From: an uncultured Clostridium sp.
GTDB taxonomy: Bacteria; Bacillota; Clostridia; TANB77; CAG-508
DNA: 64,000 nt
Reading direction: 5' to 3'
Assembly (NCBI GenBank): GCA_900552555.1
Contig: URZW01000002.1
Span: 62,001 to 126,000, forward strand
Positions 54,759 to 63,582 of the stretch are shown piece after piece; position 1 is the first letter of the stretch, and every line of letters starts with the position of its first letter. The notes under the pieces were generated by a model, which was not told the DNA's origin, searched no databases, and saw only the letters and a program-made list of their open reading frames with translations. Made by a program: the position numbers and the translations under genes.

Positions 54759-57065
54759 TTATTTATTCTTTTTATTTTTTAAATTAACTATAATAGCATC
54801 CTCATTATCAAATAAATAATTAGAATCTGTTGTATCAGTTTGAACAGGATTTATTTCATTTCTTTCATCAATAAAATCCAACTTTTTAGGATTGAATTTT
54901 TTTCTATTCAAACCATTTTCATTATCTTCAGTTTCAGTAGTAACACCATCGGAATATTTACCAAAATCATATATTTTTGTTTTTCTTGGTTCTTTATATT
55001 TAGATGCTAAATAATTAAATTTACCTGGACCAGCCATTGGTTTACCATTAGAACCTCTAATTTTATAAGCACAATCCTTTTGACCAAGAGTTTGTAATTT
55101 ACCAGGTTTAAAATATGGAGTAAATTTCCATTCAACACTACCATGTTTTGAATCATATTTCATCTTATCAAAATCAATAGAATTACCCATAGACCATTCT
55201 CTCTTTTGTCCAAATTCGCTACTCCACCATTCAAGTTCGCTAATTACTCCGCCACCTGTAAAGATTTTACTAGCGCAGTTTGATAATATAGTTTGTTTAG
55301 CGCCAGCTACATTTAATTGCTCAAGGTTTTGAGCAGATATAACAGTACCAACTTTATATTTCCTATACATTGTAAATATAGGTTCTGTTGCTTTACAAAT
55401 AAAGTCAGGAAATTCATCAATGTATAAGAAGTTTGGAACTCTAGATTTTTCGCTTCCAGGTCTTCTTAAAACAGCATTTTGCATTGAAATTAAGAAGAAT
55501 AGTCCAAATGCTTTATGGTTAGTAGCACCTAAATCACCACGTCTAGTACATATAAAAGTAATATCTCCATTTGCTAAAGACTCGTCAAAATTAATATTGT
55601 TATGTCTATTACATAAGATATTTTTTACACCAGGAACACGTAGTAATCTATCAAGAATGTCTGCAACAACAGAAATGAATGTTTCTGTATTATGTTTGTT
55701 AGGAGCGTCTTTGTAAAAGTTATTTTTAAAATAAACAAGTTGAGTGTTGTATTTTTCTTTTAGCTCTTCGTCATGTTCTAGAATTTTACACATTTTTTCT
55801 ATTAAATCGAAGTTTGTAAACATTTTTAGCATATCTTCTAAATTAGGTAACATACCTTCGTTCATTTTAGGGTACATTTCTTTCAATAATATAGAAATGT
55901 TTTCGATGGCTTGAATTACTTGCAATTCCTTGAAAAGTTCATATTTTGAAATATCAACCATAGCTTTCATTACTGAAGAAATAGTAATTGCTATTTTATT
56001 TGTATCATCATAAACAAATGGATTTAAGCCAATTGAATTTTTATCAGAAGGATCAATGACATTATAAGTTAAACCAAAATTTTTACATACATCCATCATA
56101 TGGTCTGAAATTTCTCTATCAGGAGACATAACAGTTACACCACAATTTTTATAAGTGATTTCAGAAGTAGAATCTAAAATCATTTTTTTCATATATCCTT
56201 TATAAACATCTTCATTTCCAGAAGTTGGTGTCAACATATTTAAATTAAAATTAGAATTTAAATACTCATTATCATATGGTTTTGTTAATGTAGCAATTCC
56301 TGTTTTTAAAGCAGTAAATCCCATTTCTTTTGCAACTTCTCTAAAGAAAAATTTTTTTTCTAAATCTCTAGCTATTAAAGGTTCATAAACTAAAGATGTT
56401 TTTCCAGAACCAGATGCACCACATACAAACATTGATTGATATCTTGAAGCTTCTGGAATTGTTATTTGTTGAGAAGTTTCACTATTTTGACATAGGTATA
56501 TATCACATGTATATGGTCCATGACCTTGTTTTTTATCAGATAAATCAATTCCTGCATAATCCCAAATAGATTGTTTCATATCTTTACTATCATTTACACC
56601 AAAATACAAGAAATTAAATATCTTTGGAATAACAAGTACCGGTACTAAAATAGTTAAAGATGTTAAAGCTGGACGAACTAGATCAGAAAAATCTGTAACT
56701 AAATCAACATATCCAGGATTAAATACAAGTAGTAACCATGCCCCCATATTAAGCCATTGAGTAAACATAGAAATTGCAATTATACTCAAACCAATTACAT
56801 ATATATAAAATAAAGTAACTTTTTTACTTTTGGTTGATGCAAATTCAGATGGAATTGAAAAAGCAAATGCTAACATAGGACATGCAAGTGCTATTGTATA
56901 TTGAAGTGGTCCCCAATATGAATAAGAAACACCTGTAAATAACATTAATAACATTTCAGTGATTCTGTCAACTGCTATGTATACAGTTATAAGTGTTAAT
57001 ATATATGTGGCAAAAGTGTTTCTACTAACTCCTAGTTTTTTTAAAAAATTGTCTATTATTTTCAT
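54759..57065 (-). CDS. VirD4/TraG-like type IV coupling ATPase, orphan
   Basis: 768 residues. Four to five N-terminal membrane helices (to about 155), then a P-loop ATPase: Walker A GASGSGKTSLVYEP (216-223 core), Walker B NFLYIDEFPDFI, and a C-terminal region with SNCASKIFTGGG typical of VirD4. Such proteins deliver DNA-relaxase complexes or proteins to a type IV secretion channel. No relaxase, VirB4 or pilus genes are nearby, so it may serve a chromosomal secretion role or be a remnant. The tail (KIYDFGKYSDGVTTE onward) is hydrophilic. Confidence 0.85.
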   Translation of the reverse strand: MKIIDNFLKKLGVSRNTFATYILTLITVYIAVDRITEMLLMLFTGVSYSYWGPLQYTIALACPMLAFAFSIPSEFASTKSKKVTLFYIYVIGLSIIAISMFTQWLNMGAWLLLVFNPGYVDLVTDFSDLVRPALTSLTILVPVLVIPKIFNFLYFGVNDSKDMKQSIWDYAGIDLSDKKQGHGPYTCDIYLCQNSETSQQITIPEASRYQSMFVCGASGSGKTSLVYEPLIARDLEKKFFFREVAKEMGFTALKTGIATLTKPYDNEYLNSNFNLNMLTPTSGNEDVYKGYMKKMILDSTSEITYKNCGVTVMSPDREISDHMMDVCKNFGLTYNVIDPSDKNSIGLNPFVYDDTNKIAITISSVMKAMVDISKYELFKELQVIQAIENISILLKEMYPKMNEGMLPNLEDMLKMFTNFDLIEKMCKILEHDEELKEKYNTQLVYFKNNFYKDAPNKHNTETFISVVADILDRLLRVPGVKNILCNRHNNINFDESLANGDITFICTRRGDLGATNHKAFGLFFLISMQNAVLRRPGSEKSRVPNFLYIDEFPDFICKATEPIFTMYRKYKVGTVISAQNLEQLNVAGAKQTILSNCASKIFTGGGVISELEWWSSEFGQKREWSMGNSIDFDKMKYDSKHGSVEWKFTPYFKPGKLQTLGQKDCAYKIRGSNGKPMAGPGKFNYLASKYKEPRKTKIYDFGKYSDGVTTETEDNENGLNRKKFNPKKLDFIDERNEINPVQTDTTDSNYLFDNEDAIIVNLKNKKNK

Positions 57066-57259
57066 TATTTATTTGCCCCTTTTTATTAATTATATTTTAT
57101 TTGAAATTTTATAATACTACATATCTATTATCCTATAAAATGAGGAAAAAAACAAGTATTTTTGGAAAAAAAGTACATAAATAGTTACTATAAAAGAATA
57201 AAAATCTAATAAACAACATATAATATTTAAAATTACATAAGAATAGGAGAGATGTGTTT

Positions 57260-57538
57260 ATGGAAGAATTCAAAAAAGAACAATTAATAAAAGAAAAAAG
57301 TGAACTAGATAAAGAATTAGAATTAATTAGAAATATAATAAAAACAAGAGAAGAATTAAAAAATGACAATAAAAATTTTGAATTTGCAGAAATGGAATTA
57401 GTAGATTATTATATATATCATATAAAAGCAAATCAAGCAAAATTAGATTATTTAATAAAATTAGCAAAAGTAAATGGAATTACAATAGATAGAATAAACA
57501 AAATAAAATATGAAAATTATGATGAAGAAATAGGGTAA
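57260..57538 (+). CDS. DUF2508-like small coiled protein
   Basis: 92 residues from ATG 57260 (AGGAGA ten bases upstream). Helical, charged: KSELDKELELIRNIIKTREEL, FAEMELVDYYIYHIKANQAKLDYL, then KLAKVNGI. Small proteins of this type (DUF2508) commonly sit directly before bofA in Clostridia, as here. Function unknown. Confidence 0.7.
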   Translation: MEEFKKEQLIKEKSELDKELELIRNIIKTREELKNDNKNFEFAEMELVDYYIYHIKANQAKLDYLIKLAKVNGITIDRINKIKYENYDEEIG

Positions 57539-57659
57539 GAGGTAACAATATTTATTCCAGATAATAACAATAAAGATAATTATAAAAATAAAATATAAAT
57601 GAATATTTGTCCATATTTATTCATACAAATGTATAAATAAAGTTTGAAGAGGGATGAGT

Positions 57660-57917
57660 ATGGATACAAATATAATTACATATTTAGCATGCATATGTTT
57701 TTTATTTATTTTTGGTAGAATTTTTATTGTGCCAATAACAAAGATTTTAAAACTTGTTATTAATTCTATTTTAGGTGGAGTAGCTATATTTTTAATAAAT
57801 CTTGTTGGGGGATTGTGGGGATTCCATATAGGACTTAATATTTTTACAAGTATTTTAGTTGGCTTATTAGGATTGCCTGGAGCTGTGTGCTTGGTTATTC
57901 TAAAATTATTAATATAA
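57660..57917 (+). CDS. bofA: pro-sigma-K processing inhibitor BofA family protein
   Basis: 85 residues, essentially three hydrophobic helices: FGRIFIVPITKILKLVINSILGG is the family hallmark, then NLVGGLWGFHIGLNIFTSILVGLLGLPG. ATG 57660 is chosen because GAAGAGGG is eight bases upstream. In Bacillus BofA holds SpoIVFB inactive in the mother-cell membrane; in organisms without sporulation its role is unknown. No other sporulation operon is visible here. Confidence 0.85.
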   Translation: MDTNIITYLACICFLFIFGRIFIVPITKILKLVINSILGGVAIFLINLVGGLWGFHIGLNIFTSILVGLLGLPGAVCLVILKLLI

Positions 57918-57930
57918 TAGATATATTTAA

Positions 57931-57978
57931 TAAAACAGCAAATTATTATAACATCATAATAGTTTGCTGTTTTATCTT
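57931..57978. terminator. bidirectional terminator
   Basis: AAAACAGCAAATTATTAT and its near-complement through TTTGCTGTTTT form an 18-bp stem. Confidence 0.85.
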
Positions 57979-58026
57979 ATGGAATCAAAATTCAAAAATT
58001 TTATACCATAACTATAGAGGGTTAGC

Positions 58027-59388
58027 TTAAAATTCTTGACAAGACAAATCTTCATCTGTACATTTAACTTCATATACATAAAAAGGAACAGATAAAGATG
58101 TCCCATCTAATAATGAAATCATTTTTGTATTCTGTGGTATTTTTACACTTTTTGCTGTTTTAGTACCGAATGTTTTATTTTCTGATAGCCTGTATAAGTA
58201 ATCAAATTTTATTAAATTATTTATATTTATTGATGAAAACATAGCCATACATCCATAACTAGAACAATCTGCAGTCCATGTATATAAGGTTATATATTTT
58301 CCCCAACACGCAGGATCTATCATTAATTTATTTAAATAGGAATTATCAGTATCACAATCAGCATAAGTTGTATAATTATTATCATATGCTTTTTCTGCTA
58401 ATGCATCTTCAGTCAATCCATCATCAGGTATCATAACTCCATTTAATGTTAAAGTTGGATAACCACCTTCTGTAGTTGTTACAGTTATTGTTGATGACTG
58501 TTTAGAATTTCCAGCTCTATCATATGCTTTAACATATACAGAGTAACTTGTCTTTTTAGTTAATCCTGTTACCTTAAAAATTTTTTGGCTTGACTCATAT
58601 TTAGTATTGTTTACAAAAATTTCATACTTTTCAATTCCACTTTTTATACTAGTATCTGTTTCATCACCATCTTCAACATTTGCAACTACTGTAAATGCCG
58701 TTGATTTTATATTTTCTATACTAGGTGTGAAATCTTTAGGCGCAACGGTATCAATTTTTTCAATAACTATATCCTTTGTAGTTTCAATATTATCATTATC
58801 TACTATCTTAAAAGTATATGTTCCATTTGCTGTGACTTTATAATCAAATCCAACTTCTGTTTGACCATTTGCCAATAATTTATCATTATCATTTGGGTAT
58901 TCAATAGTTTTTATTCCTTTAGAATTTTTAATTTTTATTAATATTTTAACCTCGTTTTTATTAGTATAACCTTCTGGATCTGTGGTATATGTAACAATAG
59001 TTTCATTAGCTATTCCAACATATGAAATAACAAAATTAGAATCTATATTAAATTCATAATTATTGCATATTACCTTAACTGGAAAATTTGAAGTATCCCT
59101 AACATCTATTTCATCATTATTTATTTTAGGTAAATCTTCTTTTTTCAAGTTCTCACCATTTCCTTCTTGTTCAATTTGCAAAGTTGATATAGCTAATTCC
59201 AATTTTTCTTTAGCTTCTGATATTGAATATTTTTCTTTTGATTTTTTCACTCTAGCAAATAATCCATTTTCTCCCATTAATGTTGAAATTGTTATCCCAG
59301 AAAGAATTAACAAGATAATAATTGTAACAACCAACGAGACCAAAGTAATACCTTTCAAAGACTTTAAATTCGTTTTTAAATTTTTCAT
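58027..59388 (-). CDS. pilin-like surface protein 2
   Basis: 453 residues. MKNLKTNLKSLKG-ITLVSLVVTIIILLILSG is a prepilin-like leader and helix, here in frame with a normal start (AAGGAGGA upstream). The next roughly 290 residues are nearly the same as in the protein at 50677 (SISEAKEKLELAISTLQIEQEG, PVKVICNNYEFNIDSNF, GTYTFKIVDND). The C-terminal domain differs (MIDPACWGKYITLYTWTADC, SVPFYVYEVKC) but keeps the ACWGKYI core. Two genes with common stalk and variable tips suggest diversification of an exposed adhesin. Confidence 0.75.
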   Translation of the reverse strand: MKNLKTNLKSLKGITLVSLVVTIIILLILSGITISTLMGENGLFARVKKSKEKYSISEAKEKLELAISTLQIEQEGNGENLKKEDLPKINNDEIDVRDTSNFPVKVICNNYEFNIDSNFVISYVGIANETIVTYTTDPEGYTNKNEVKILIKIKNSKGIKTIEYPNDNDKLLANGQTEVGFDYKVTANGTYTFKIVDNDNIETTKDIVIEKIDTVAPKDFTPSIENIKSTAFTVVANVEDGDETDTSIKSGIEKYEIFVNNTKYESSQKIFKVTGLTKKTSYSVYVKAYDRAGNSKQSSTITVTTTEGGYPTLTLNGVMIPDDGLTEDALAEKAYDNNYTTYADCDTDNSYLNKLMIDPACWGKYITLYTWTADCSSYGCMAMFSSININNLIKFDYLYRLSENKTFGTKTAKSVKIPQNTKMISLLDGTSLSVPFYVYEVKCTDEDLSCQEF

Positions 59389-59491
59389 TTCAAAAATCCT
59401 CCTTCTTCTTTAGTTTAAAGCTTTTTTATTGTTTTTTTAAAATTAAAAGACTATTATATCAATATACTTTTGAAAAATTTTTTCATCAAAA

Positions 59492-59517
59492 ACAGCGAGA
59501 GAGGCTCGCTCTTTTTG
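59492..59517. terminator. hairpin between divergent genes
   Basis: AGCGAG and CTCGCT stem with T-rich sequence on both sides, between the pilin-like gene and the XRE gene; insulation or leader attenuation. Confidence 0.55.
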
Positions 59518-59569
59518 AAAGATTTTATCATACAATAAAAAAGTAGTCAATGAAGTTAGGAGAAAAACA

Positions 59570-59809
59570 TTGAAAAAGTATGAAAATAAAAATAATGTTA
59601 TAGGAAATCTAATAAAAGAATATAGAGAAAATTCGAAATTATCTAAAACGGAAGTTAGTAGACAACTACAATTACATGCTGTTTATATTGATCGCACGGA
59701 ATTAAATAGAATGGAAGAAGGGAGAATGATTGTAAAAGATTTTGAACTTATTGCTTTATGCAAAGTACTAAAAATTCCATTTGAAAAATTATCATACCTC
59801 ATAGAATAA
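59570..59809 (+). CDS. XRE-type helix-turn-helix regulator (short)
   Basis: 79 residues, TTG start with TAGGAG upstream. IGNLIKEYRENSKLSKTEVSRQLQL, then YIDRTELNRMEEGRMIVKDFELIALCKVLKIP form a complete Cro/CI-like HTH. Divergent from pilin-like gene 2, just as another small XRE gene is divergent from pilin-like gene 1, suggesting each regulator belongs to its pilin gene. Confidence 0.85.
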   Translation: MKKYENKNNVIGNLIKEYRENSKLSKTEVSRQLQLHAVYIDRTELNRMEEGRMIVKDFELIALCKVLKIPFEKLSYLIE

Positions 59810-59844
59810 ATGAAATTTTATAGGGCTTATATTAATTAAAAAAA

Positions 59845-59918
59845 GGGATTGAAGACCAGGCCCCTAATCCCGAAAAAAAACAGGAAATAAGACATACGTC
59901 CTCAATCCTGTTTTTTTT
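59845..59918. terminator. double hairpin, terminator of glmS
   Basis: GGGATT/AATCCC (59845-59871) and AAAAAAACAGGA/TCCTGTTTTTTT (59873-59918) hairpins, effective for both the XRE gene and glmS. Confidence 0.85.
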
Positions 59919-61758
59919 ATTCAACTGTAACTGATTTTGCTAAGTTTCTAGGCTTATCAACATCCAAACCTTTTTCCTTAGAAATATGATAAGCAAGTAA
60001 TTGTAATGGAACAATTGATAAAATAGGGGAAACAAAACAATTTGTTTCAGGGATATCAATTACAACATCAAACATACTCTTATCAATATCTTGGTTAGAA
60101 ATAACCAAAGTTTTAGCACCACGAGTAATAACTTCTTGAATATTACTTACAGTCTTTTTAACCAAATCTTTATCAGTCATAATACTAATAACAGTAACAC
60201 CATTTTCAATTAAAGCAATAGGACCATGTTTCAATTCACCAGCTGCATAACTTTCAGAATGAATATAAGAAATCTCCTTTAATTTCAAAGAACCTTCTCT
60301 TGCAACTGTCTCATCAATACCTCTACCCAAGAAAAATATATCTTTTTCTTGATAAATCTGCTTAGCAAATTCTTCAATTTTTTCATCACATTTTAAAACT
60401 TCTTCTATTTTTTTAGGTAATTCTAAAATATTTTTCTTAATATCAACTAATAAACTTTCATCAGCAGTTTCAAGGATTTCTGCAAAATAAATTGCTAAGA
60501 TAGTCATTAAAACAACTTGAGAAGTATATGCTTTTGTAGAAGCAACAGCAATTTCTGGACCAGCATGTGTATAAACTGAATAATCTGCTTCTCTTGTTAT
60601 AGAACTTCCAATAACATTAGTAATTGCAATAGTTTTAGCACCTTTTTCTTTTGATAATTTTAATGCTGCTATTGTATCAGCTGTTTCACCAGACTGAGAC
60701 AAGAAAATACATAAAGTTTTATCATCTACAATTGGGTCTCTATATCTAAATTCTGAAGCAATATCAACTTCTGTAGGAATTCTACAAAGTTTTTCAATTG
60801 AATTTTTTCCTGTAAGTCCAGCGTGCATTGCTGTACCACAAGCTACAATATAAATTTTATTTAAGCTTGATAAATATTCTTTTGTGAATTTTAATTCATC
60901 AAATTCACATTTTGAATTTACATTTACTTTAGCACCTATTGTTTCTCTAATAGCAGTTGGTTGTTCAAAAATTTCTTTTAACATGAAATCGTCATAACCT
61001 TCTTTTTCTGCAGCTGTAGCATTCCATTCAATAGATTCAGTTTTCTTTTCAATTTCGTTTAAATCTTTATCATAAAATTTCGCAGAATCTTTTGTTAAAA
61101 CAACAAATTCTAAATCATTTAAAAGATAAAAATCTTTTGTGTAAGAAAGTATAGCTGGGATGTCTGAAGATAAATATTTTTCATCTTCACAAGTTCCTAT
61201 AACTAAGGGGCTATCTTTTCTCACAACTATCATATTATCTGGGTAAAAACTTGAAATAACTTCAAGTGCAAAACTTCCTTTTAAATCTAAACAAGCATTT
61301 CTTACTGCTCTTAAAAATTTCAAATTATCATTTTTTGTATCATTTGTAAAATAATAATGTATTAAGTTAGGGATAACTTCTGTATCTGTTTGAGAATAGA
61401 ATGTATATCCTTTTTCTGTTAAAAATTTTCTTAATTCATTGTAATTTTCAATAATTCCATTATGAACTACACTAAATGTTTTTGAATTATCTTGATGAGG
61501 GTGAGAGTTCTCCTTTGATGGCTTTCCGTGTGTTGCCCATCTTGTATGAGCAATACCAATAGTTCCTTCTAATTTATCAATTCCGTCTAAGTTTGATAAA
61601 TTTTTAACCCTTCCTTTATCTTTCATTATTGATAATCCATTTTTTTCGATTGTTGAAATACCAGCAGAGTCATATCCTCTGTATTCCAATCTTGTTAGCC
61701 CTGCTAAAAGTATAGGGCATGCTTTTTTTGTTCCAATGTAACCTACAATTCCACACAT
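59917..61758 (-). CDS. glmS: glutamine-fructose-6-phosphate aminotransferase (isomerizing)
   Basis: 613 residues. MCGIVGYIG places the nucleophilic Cys2 of the glutaminase domain; HTRWATHGKPS and ENYNELR follow. Two SIS sugar-isomerase domains (ACGTAMHAG, SQSGETADT, SESYAAGELKHGPIAL) and the C-terminal DKPRNLAKSVTVE complete it. It makes glucosamine-6-phosphate for peptidoglycan. Regulated by the ribozyme in its leader. Confidence 0.97.
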   Translation of the reverse strand: MCGIVGYIGTKKACPILLAGLTRLEYRGYDSAGISTIEKNGLSIMKDKGRVKNLSNLDGIDKLEGTIGIAHTRWATHGKPSKENSHPHQDNSKTFSVVHNGIIENYNELRKFLTEKGYTFYSQTDTEVIPNLIHYYFTNDTKNDNLKFLRAVRNACLDLKGSFALEVISSFYPDNMIVVRKDSPLVIGTCEDEKYLSSDIPAILSYTKDFYLLNDLEFVVLTKDSAKFYDKDLNEIEKKTESIEWNATAAEKEGYDDFMLKEIFEQPTAIRETIGAKVNVNSKCEFDELKFTKEYLSSLNKIYIVACGTAMHAGLTGKNSIEKLCRIPTEVDIASEFRYRDPIVDDKTLCIFLSQSGETADTIAALKLSKEKGAKTIAITNVIGSSITREADYSVYTHAGPEIAVASTKAYTSQVVLMTILAIYFAEILETADESLLVDIKKNILELPKKIEEVLKCDEKIEEFAKQIYQEKDIFFLGRGIDETVAREGSLKLKEISYIHSESYAAGELKHGPIALIENGVTVISIMTDKDLVKKTVSNIQEVITRGAKTLVISNQDIDKSMFDVVIDIPETNCFVSPILSIVPLQLLAYHISKEKGLDVDKPRNLAKSVTVE

Positions 61759-61924
61759 ATTTTTAATCCTCCTAATATATTAAAATTAATTTTTAAAATA
61801 AAATTGATGCTTAATAATGTCAAAATTAATTATTTTAAAAATTGATGGAATTGAAAGTATGCAAACTTAAAATATTAACTTCTGTTCTAATATTACTATT
61901 AGTTTTTAAATTAATACTTATGAC

Positions 61925-62012
61925 TTTAAGTAAAAGCCACTAGAGTATCCGCCGAATTTTTCGATAACTCTAGACCTCGTCAACCACATTAAATAGTGGT
62001 CCTGGCGCTTGA
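61925..62012 (-). ncRNA. glmS: glmS ribozyme riboswitch
   Basis: Read on the minus strand, the leader contains the conserved glmS ribozyme core in order: AAGCGCCAGGACC (cleavage region, 62010 downward), a small P2 loop, TTGACGAGGTC, TTATCGAAAAATTCGGCGG and the closing CTCTAG stem pairing. It self-cleaves on binding glucosamine-6-phosphate and so lowers glmS expression. It lies about 170 bases upstream of the start; the 61759-61924 stretch between is AT-rich and holds an AGGAGG ribosome site. Confidence 0.92.
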
Positions 62013-62104
62013 AAAATAACTCCTTTCTTGATATTTTTATGCATCTTTCAATTTTACTTTATTATATTACATCAAAATATATTTTGGTGCAAGTGTTTTT
62101 AATT

Positions 62105-62148
62105 ATTTTTAAAAAACAAAAATACAAGCTCCAAAAAGGAGCTTGTAA
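62105..62148 (-). terminator. terminator of the zinc-ribbon gene
   Basis: TACAAGCTCC and GGAGCTTGTA stem (62123-62147); on the minus strand it is followed by TTTTTGTTTTTT. Confidence 0.85.
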
Positions 62149-62174
62149 ATGTTACACTTTCCATTAAAAGTGAT

Positions 62175-63287
62175 TTATTCAATTAACTCTGCTGTACCTA
62201 ATGAAACTTTTAATTTAAAATCTTTATCAACATCAACTTTTTTCCAGTCATCAAAAGAAATTAAATAGGTTTTTTGCTTATCATTTACAATACCAGTTAT
62301 TTGATATTGCTGCGATTTTGAACTTTCTCTTTCATCTGAAGCAAGATTTAAATTTCCCCAGTAAGGATTTTTATCTTTTCCAGATGTTTTTACACTACGT
62401 TCATAGAGCCATTTATCAATTTCATAATAATATTTTGTTTTATAAACCGGTTCTTCTCTATAAACTGGCTCTTTATAGTATTCAGTTTCATAATATGTTT
62501 CATATATTGGCTCACTATGTTCTTCTTCTTCGAAGTATCCATTTCCTAAATCATTATAGGTATAGTAGGTATTATATCCTGTAATTCGTTCTTTGGAAAC
62601 CTCTCTTGATTTGGTTTCGTAATGATCTAATACAGTGTCATAATGATGAATTTCTTGCACTGAATGCAATAGCCGTGCATTTTTGGGTAATAACCAGTCG
62701 TTTTCTTTGACTGTTTGATGTTTTTCAACATCAATTGTCCTATTCCAAGATACTTCAGTTACACTCATAGTAACTTCTTTAGGCTTTACCAAAGCAATAA
62801 TCCCAGTTATAAATAATGCTATAATAAGACCAAAAAAAATGTATCTAAATACAGAAGAGGATGCAAAAGACAAAAAATTGCTTTTTAGATTTTGCAAAGT
62901 GTTTTTTTTGGTTTCATTCTCAGGATTAAAAACTTTATCAGAGTTTGATTTTGTAGTAGAATTTTTTGAATCATTATTTAAGGTTTTCTTTTTTTGGATA
63001 TCAAAATAATTTTCATCACTTTCTGCTCTTGAAGCACCACAGCAAGTACAGGTATCATAATTATCAGAATTGTAGCTTTGGCAATAACTGCACATCCAGT
63101 CAGGATTTTTATTTATTTTTTTGGCTTTATCATCAGGAACATAATTATCCTTGATGTTTTTTGGTAAAGTAGCTTTGAAATCCTTATCCCTTTGCCGTCC
63201 ACAATTAGGACAACTTTGATATCTACCTAATATTTCTTCTGTCTTACAATATGGACATTTCCACCGTCCTTCAACTATTCTTCTCAT
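62175..63287 (-). CDS. zinc-ribbon membrane protein with Tyr/Glu/Pro repeats, probably acquired
   Basis: 370 residues from the ATG at 63287, which has AGGAGG upstream. Two N-terminal zinc ribbons (WKCPYC...CPNCG and WMCSYC...CTCC), a linker, one transmembrane helix (FRYIFFGLIIALFITGIIAL), then an outside domain. Its middle is repetitive (EPIYETYYETEYYKEPVY, EEPVYKTKYYY). Such proteins occur scattered in Firmicutes without known function. Three CGG codons (plus-strand 62673-62675, 63195-63197, 63264-63266) are read in phase, and codon use differs from the core genes. Confidence 0.7.
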   Translation of the reverse strand: MRRIVEGRWKCPYCKTEEILGRYQSCPNCGRQRDKDFKATLPKNIKDNYVPDDKAKKINKNPDWMCSYCQSYNSDNYDTCTCCGASRAESDENYFDIQKKKTLNNDSKNSTTKSNSDKVFNPENETKKNTLQNLKSNFLSFASSSVFRYIFFGLIIALFITGIIALVKPKEVTMSVTEVSWNRTIDVEKHQTVKENDWLLPKNARLLHSVQEIHHYDTVLDHYETKSREVSKERITGYNTYYTYNDLGNGYFEEEEHSEPIYETYYETEYYKEPVYREEPVYKTKYYYEIDKWLYERSVKTSGKDKNPYWGNLNLASDERESSKSQQYQITGIVNDKQKTYLISFDDWKKVDVDKDFKLKVSLGTAELIE

Positions 63288-63511
63288 AATGTTCCTCCTT
63301 TTGTTATTTTTTATAATTGTATAGTTTGAGTTAATTGATTTTTGCACAAAATGTTGCTTTATAAAAAATTATAACAGGTATATGAGATTATGTCAAATAA
63401 TTACTCAATATCAATAAGTTTTCTGGCATAAATAAAACATTTTCAAAAGTTATTACTTAAGACATTATCATAAATTAATCATAAGATTAGTCACAAATTT
63501 ATGAAATAGCA

Positions 63512-63540
63512 TTGACAAAATTTACATAATGTGTTATTGT
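63512..63540 (+). promoter_or_regulatory. promoter of the right-edge gene
   Basis: TTGACA (63512-63517), 17-base spacer, TATTGT (63535-63540), 43 bases before the ATG. Confidence 0.65.
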
Positions 63541-63582
63541 TTATTTGTCACAATAAATTTTTTAACAATAGGAGGTTTTAGC

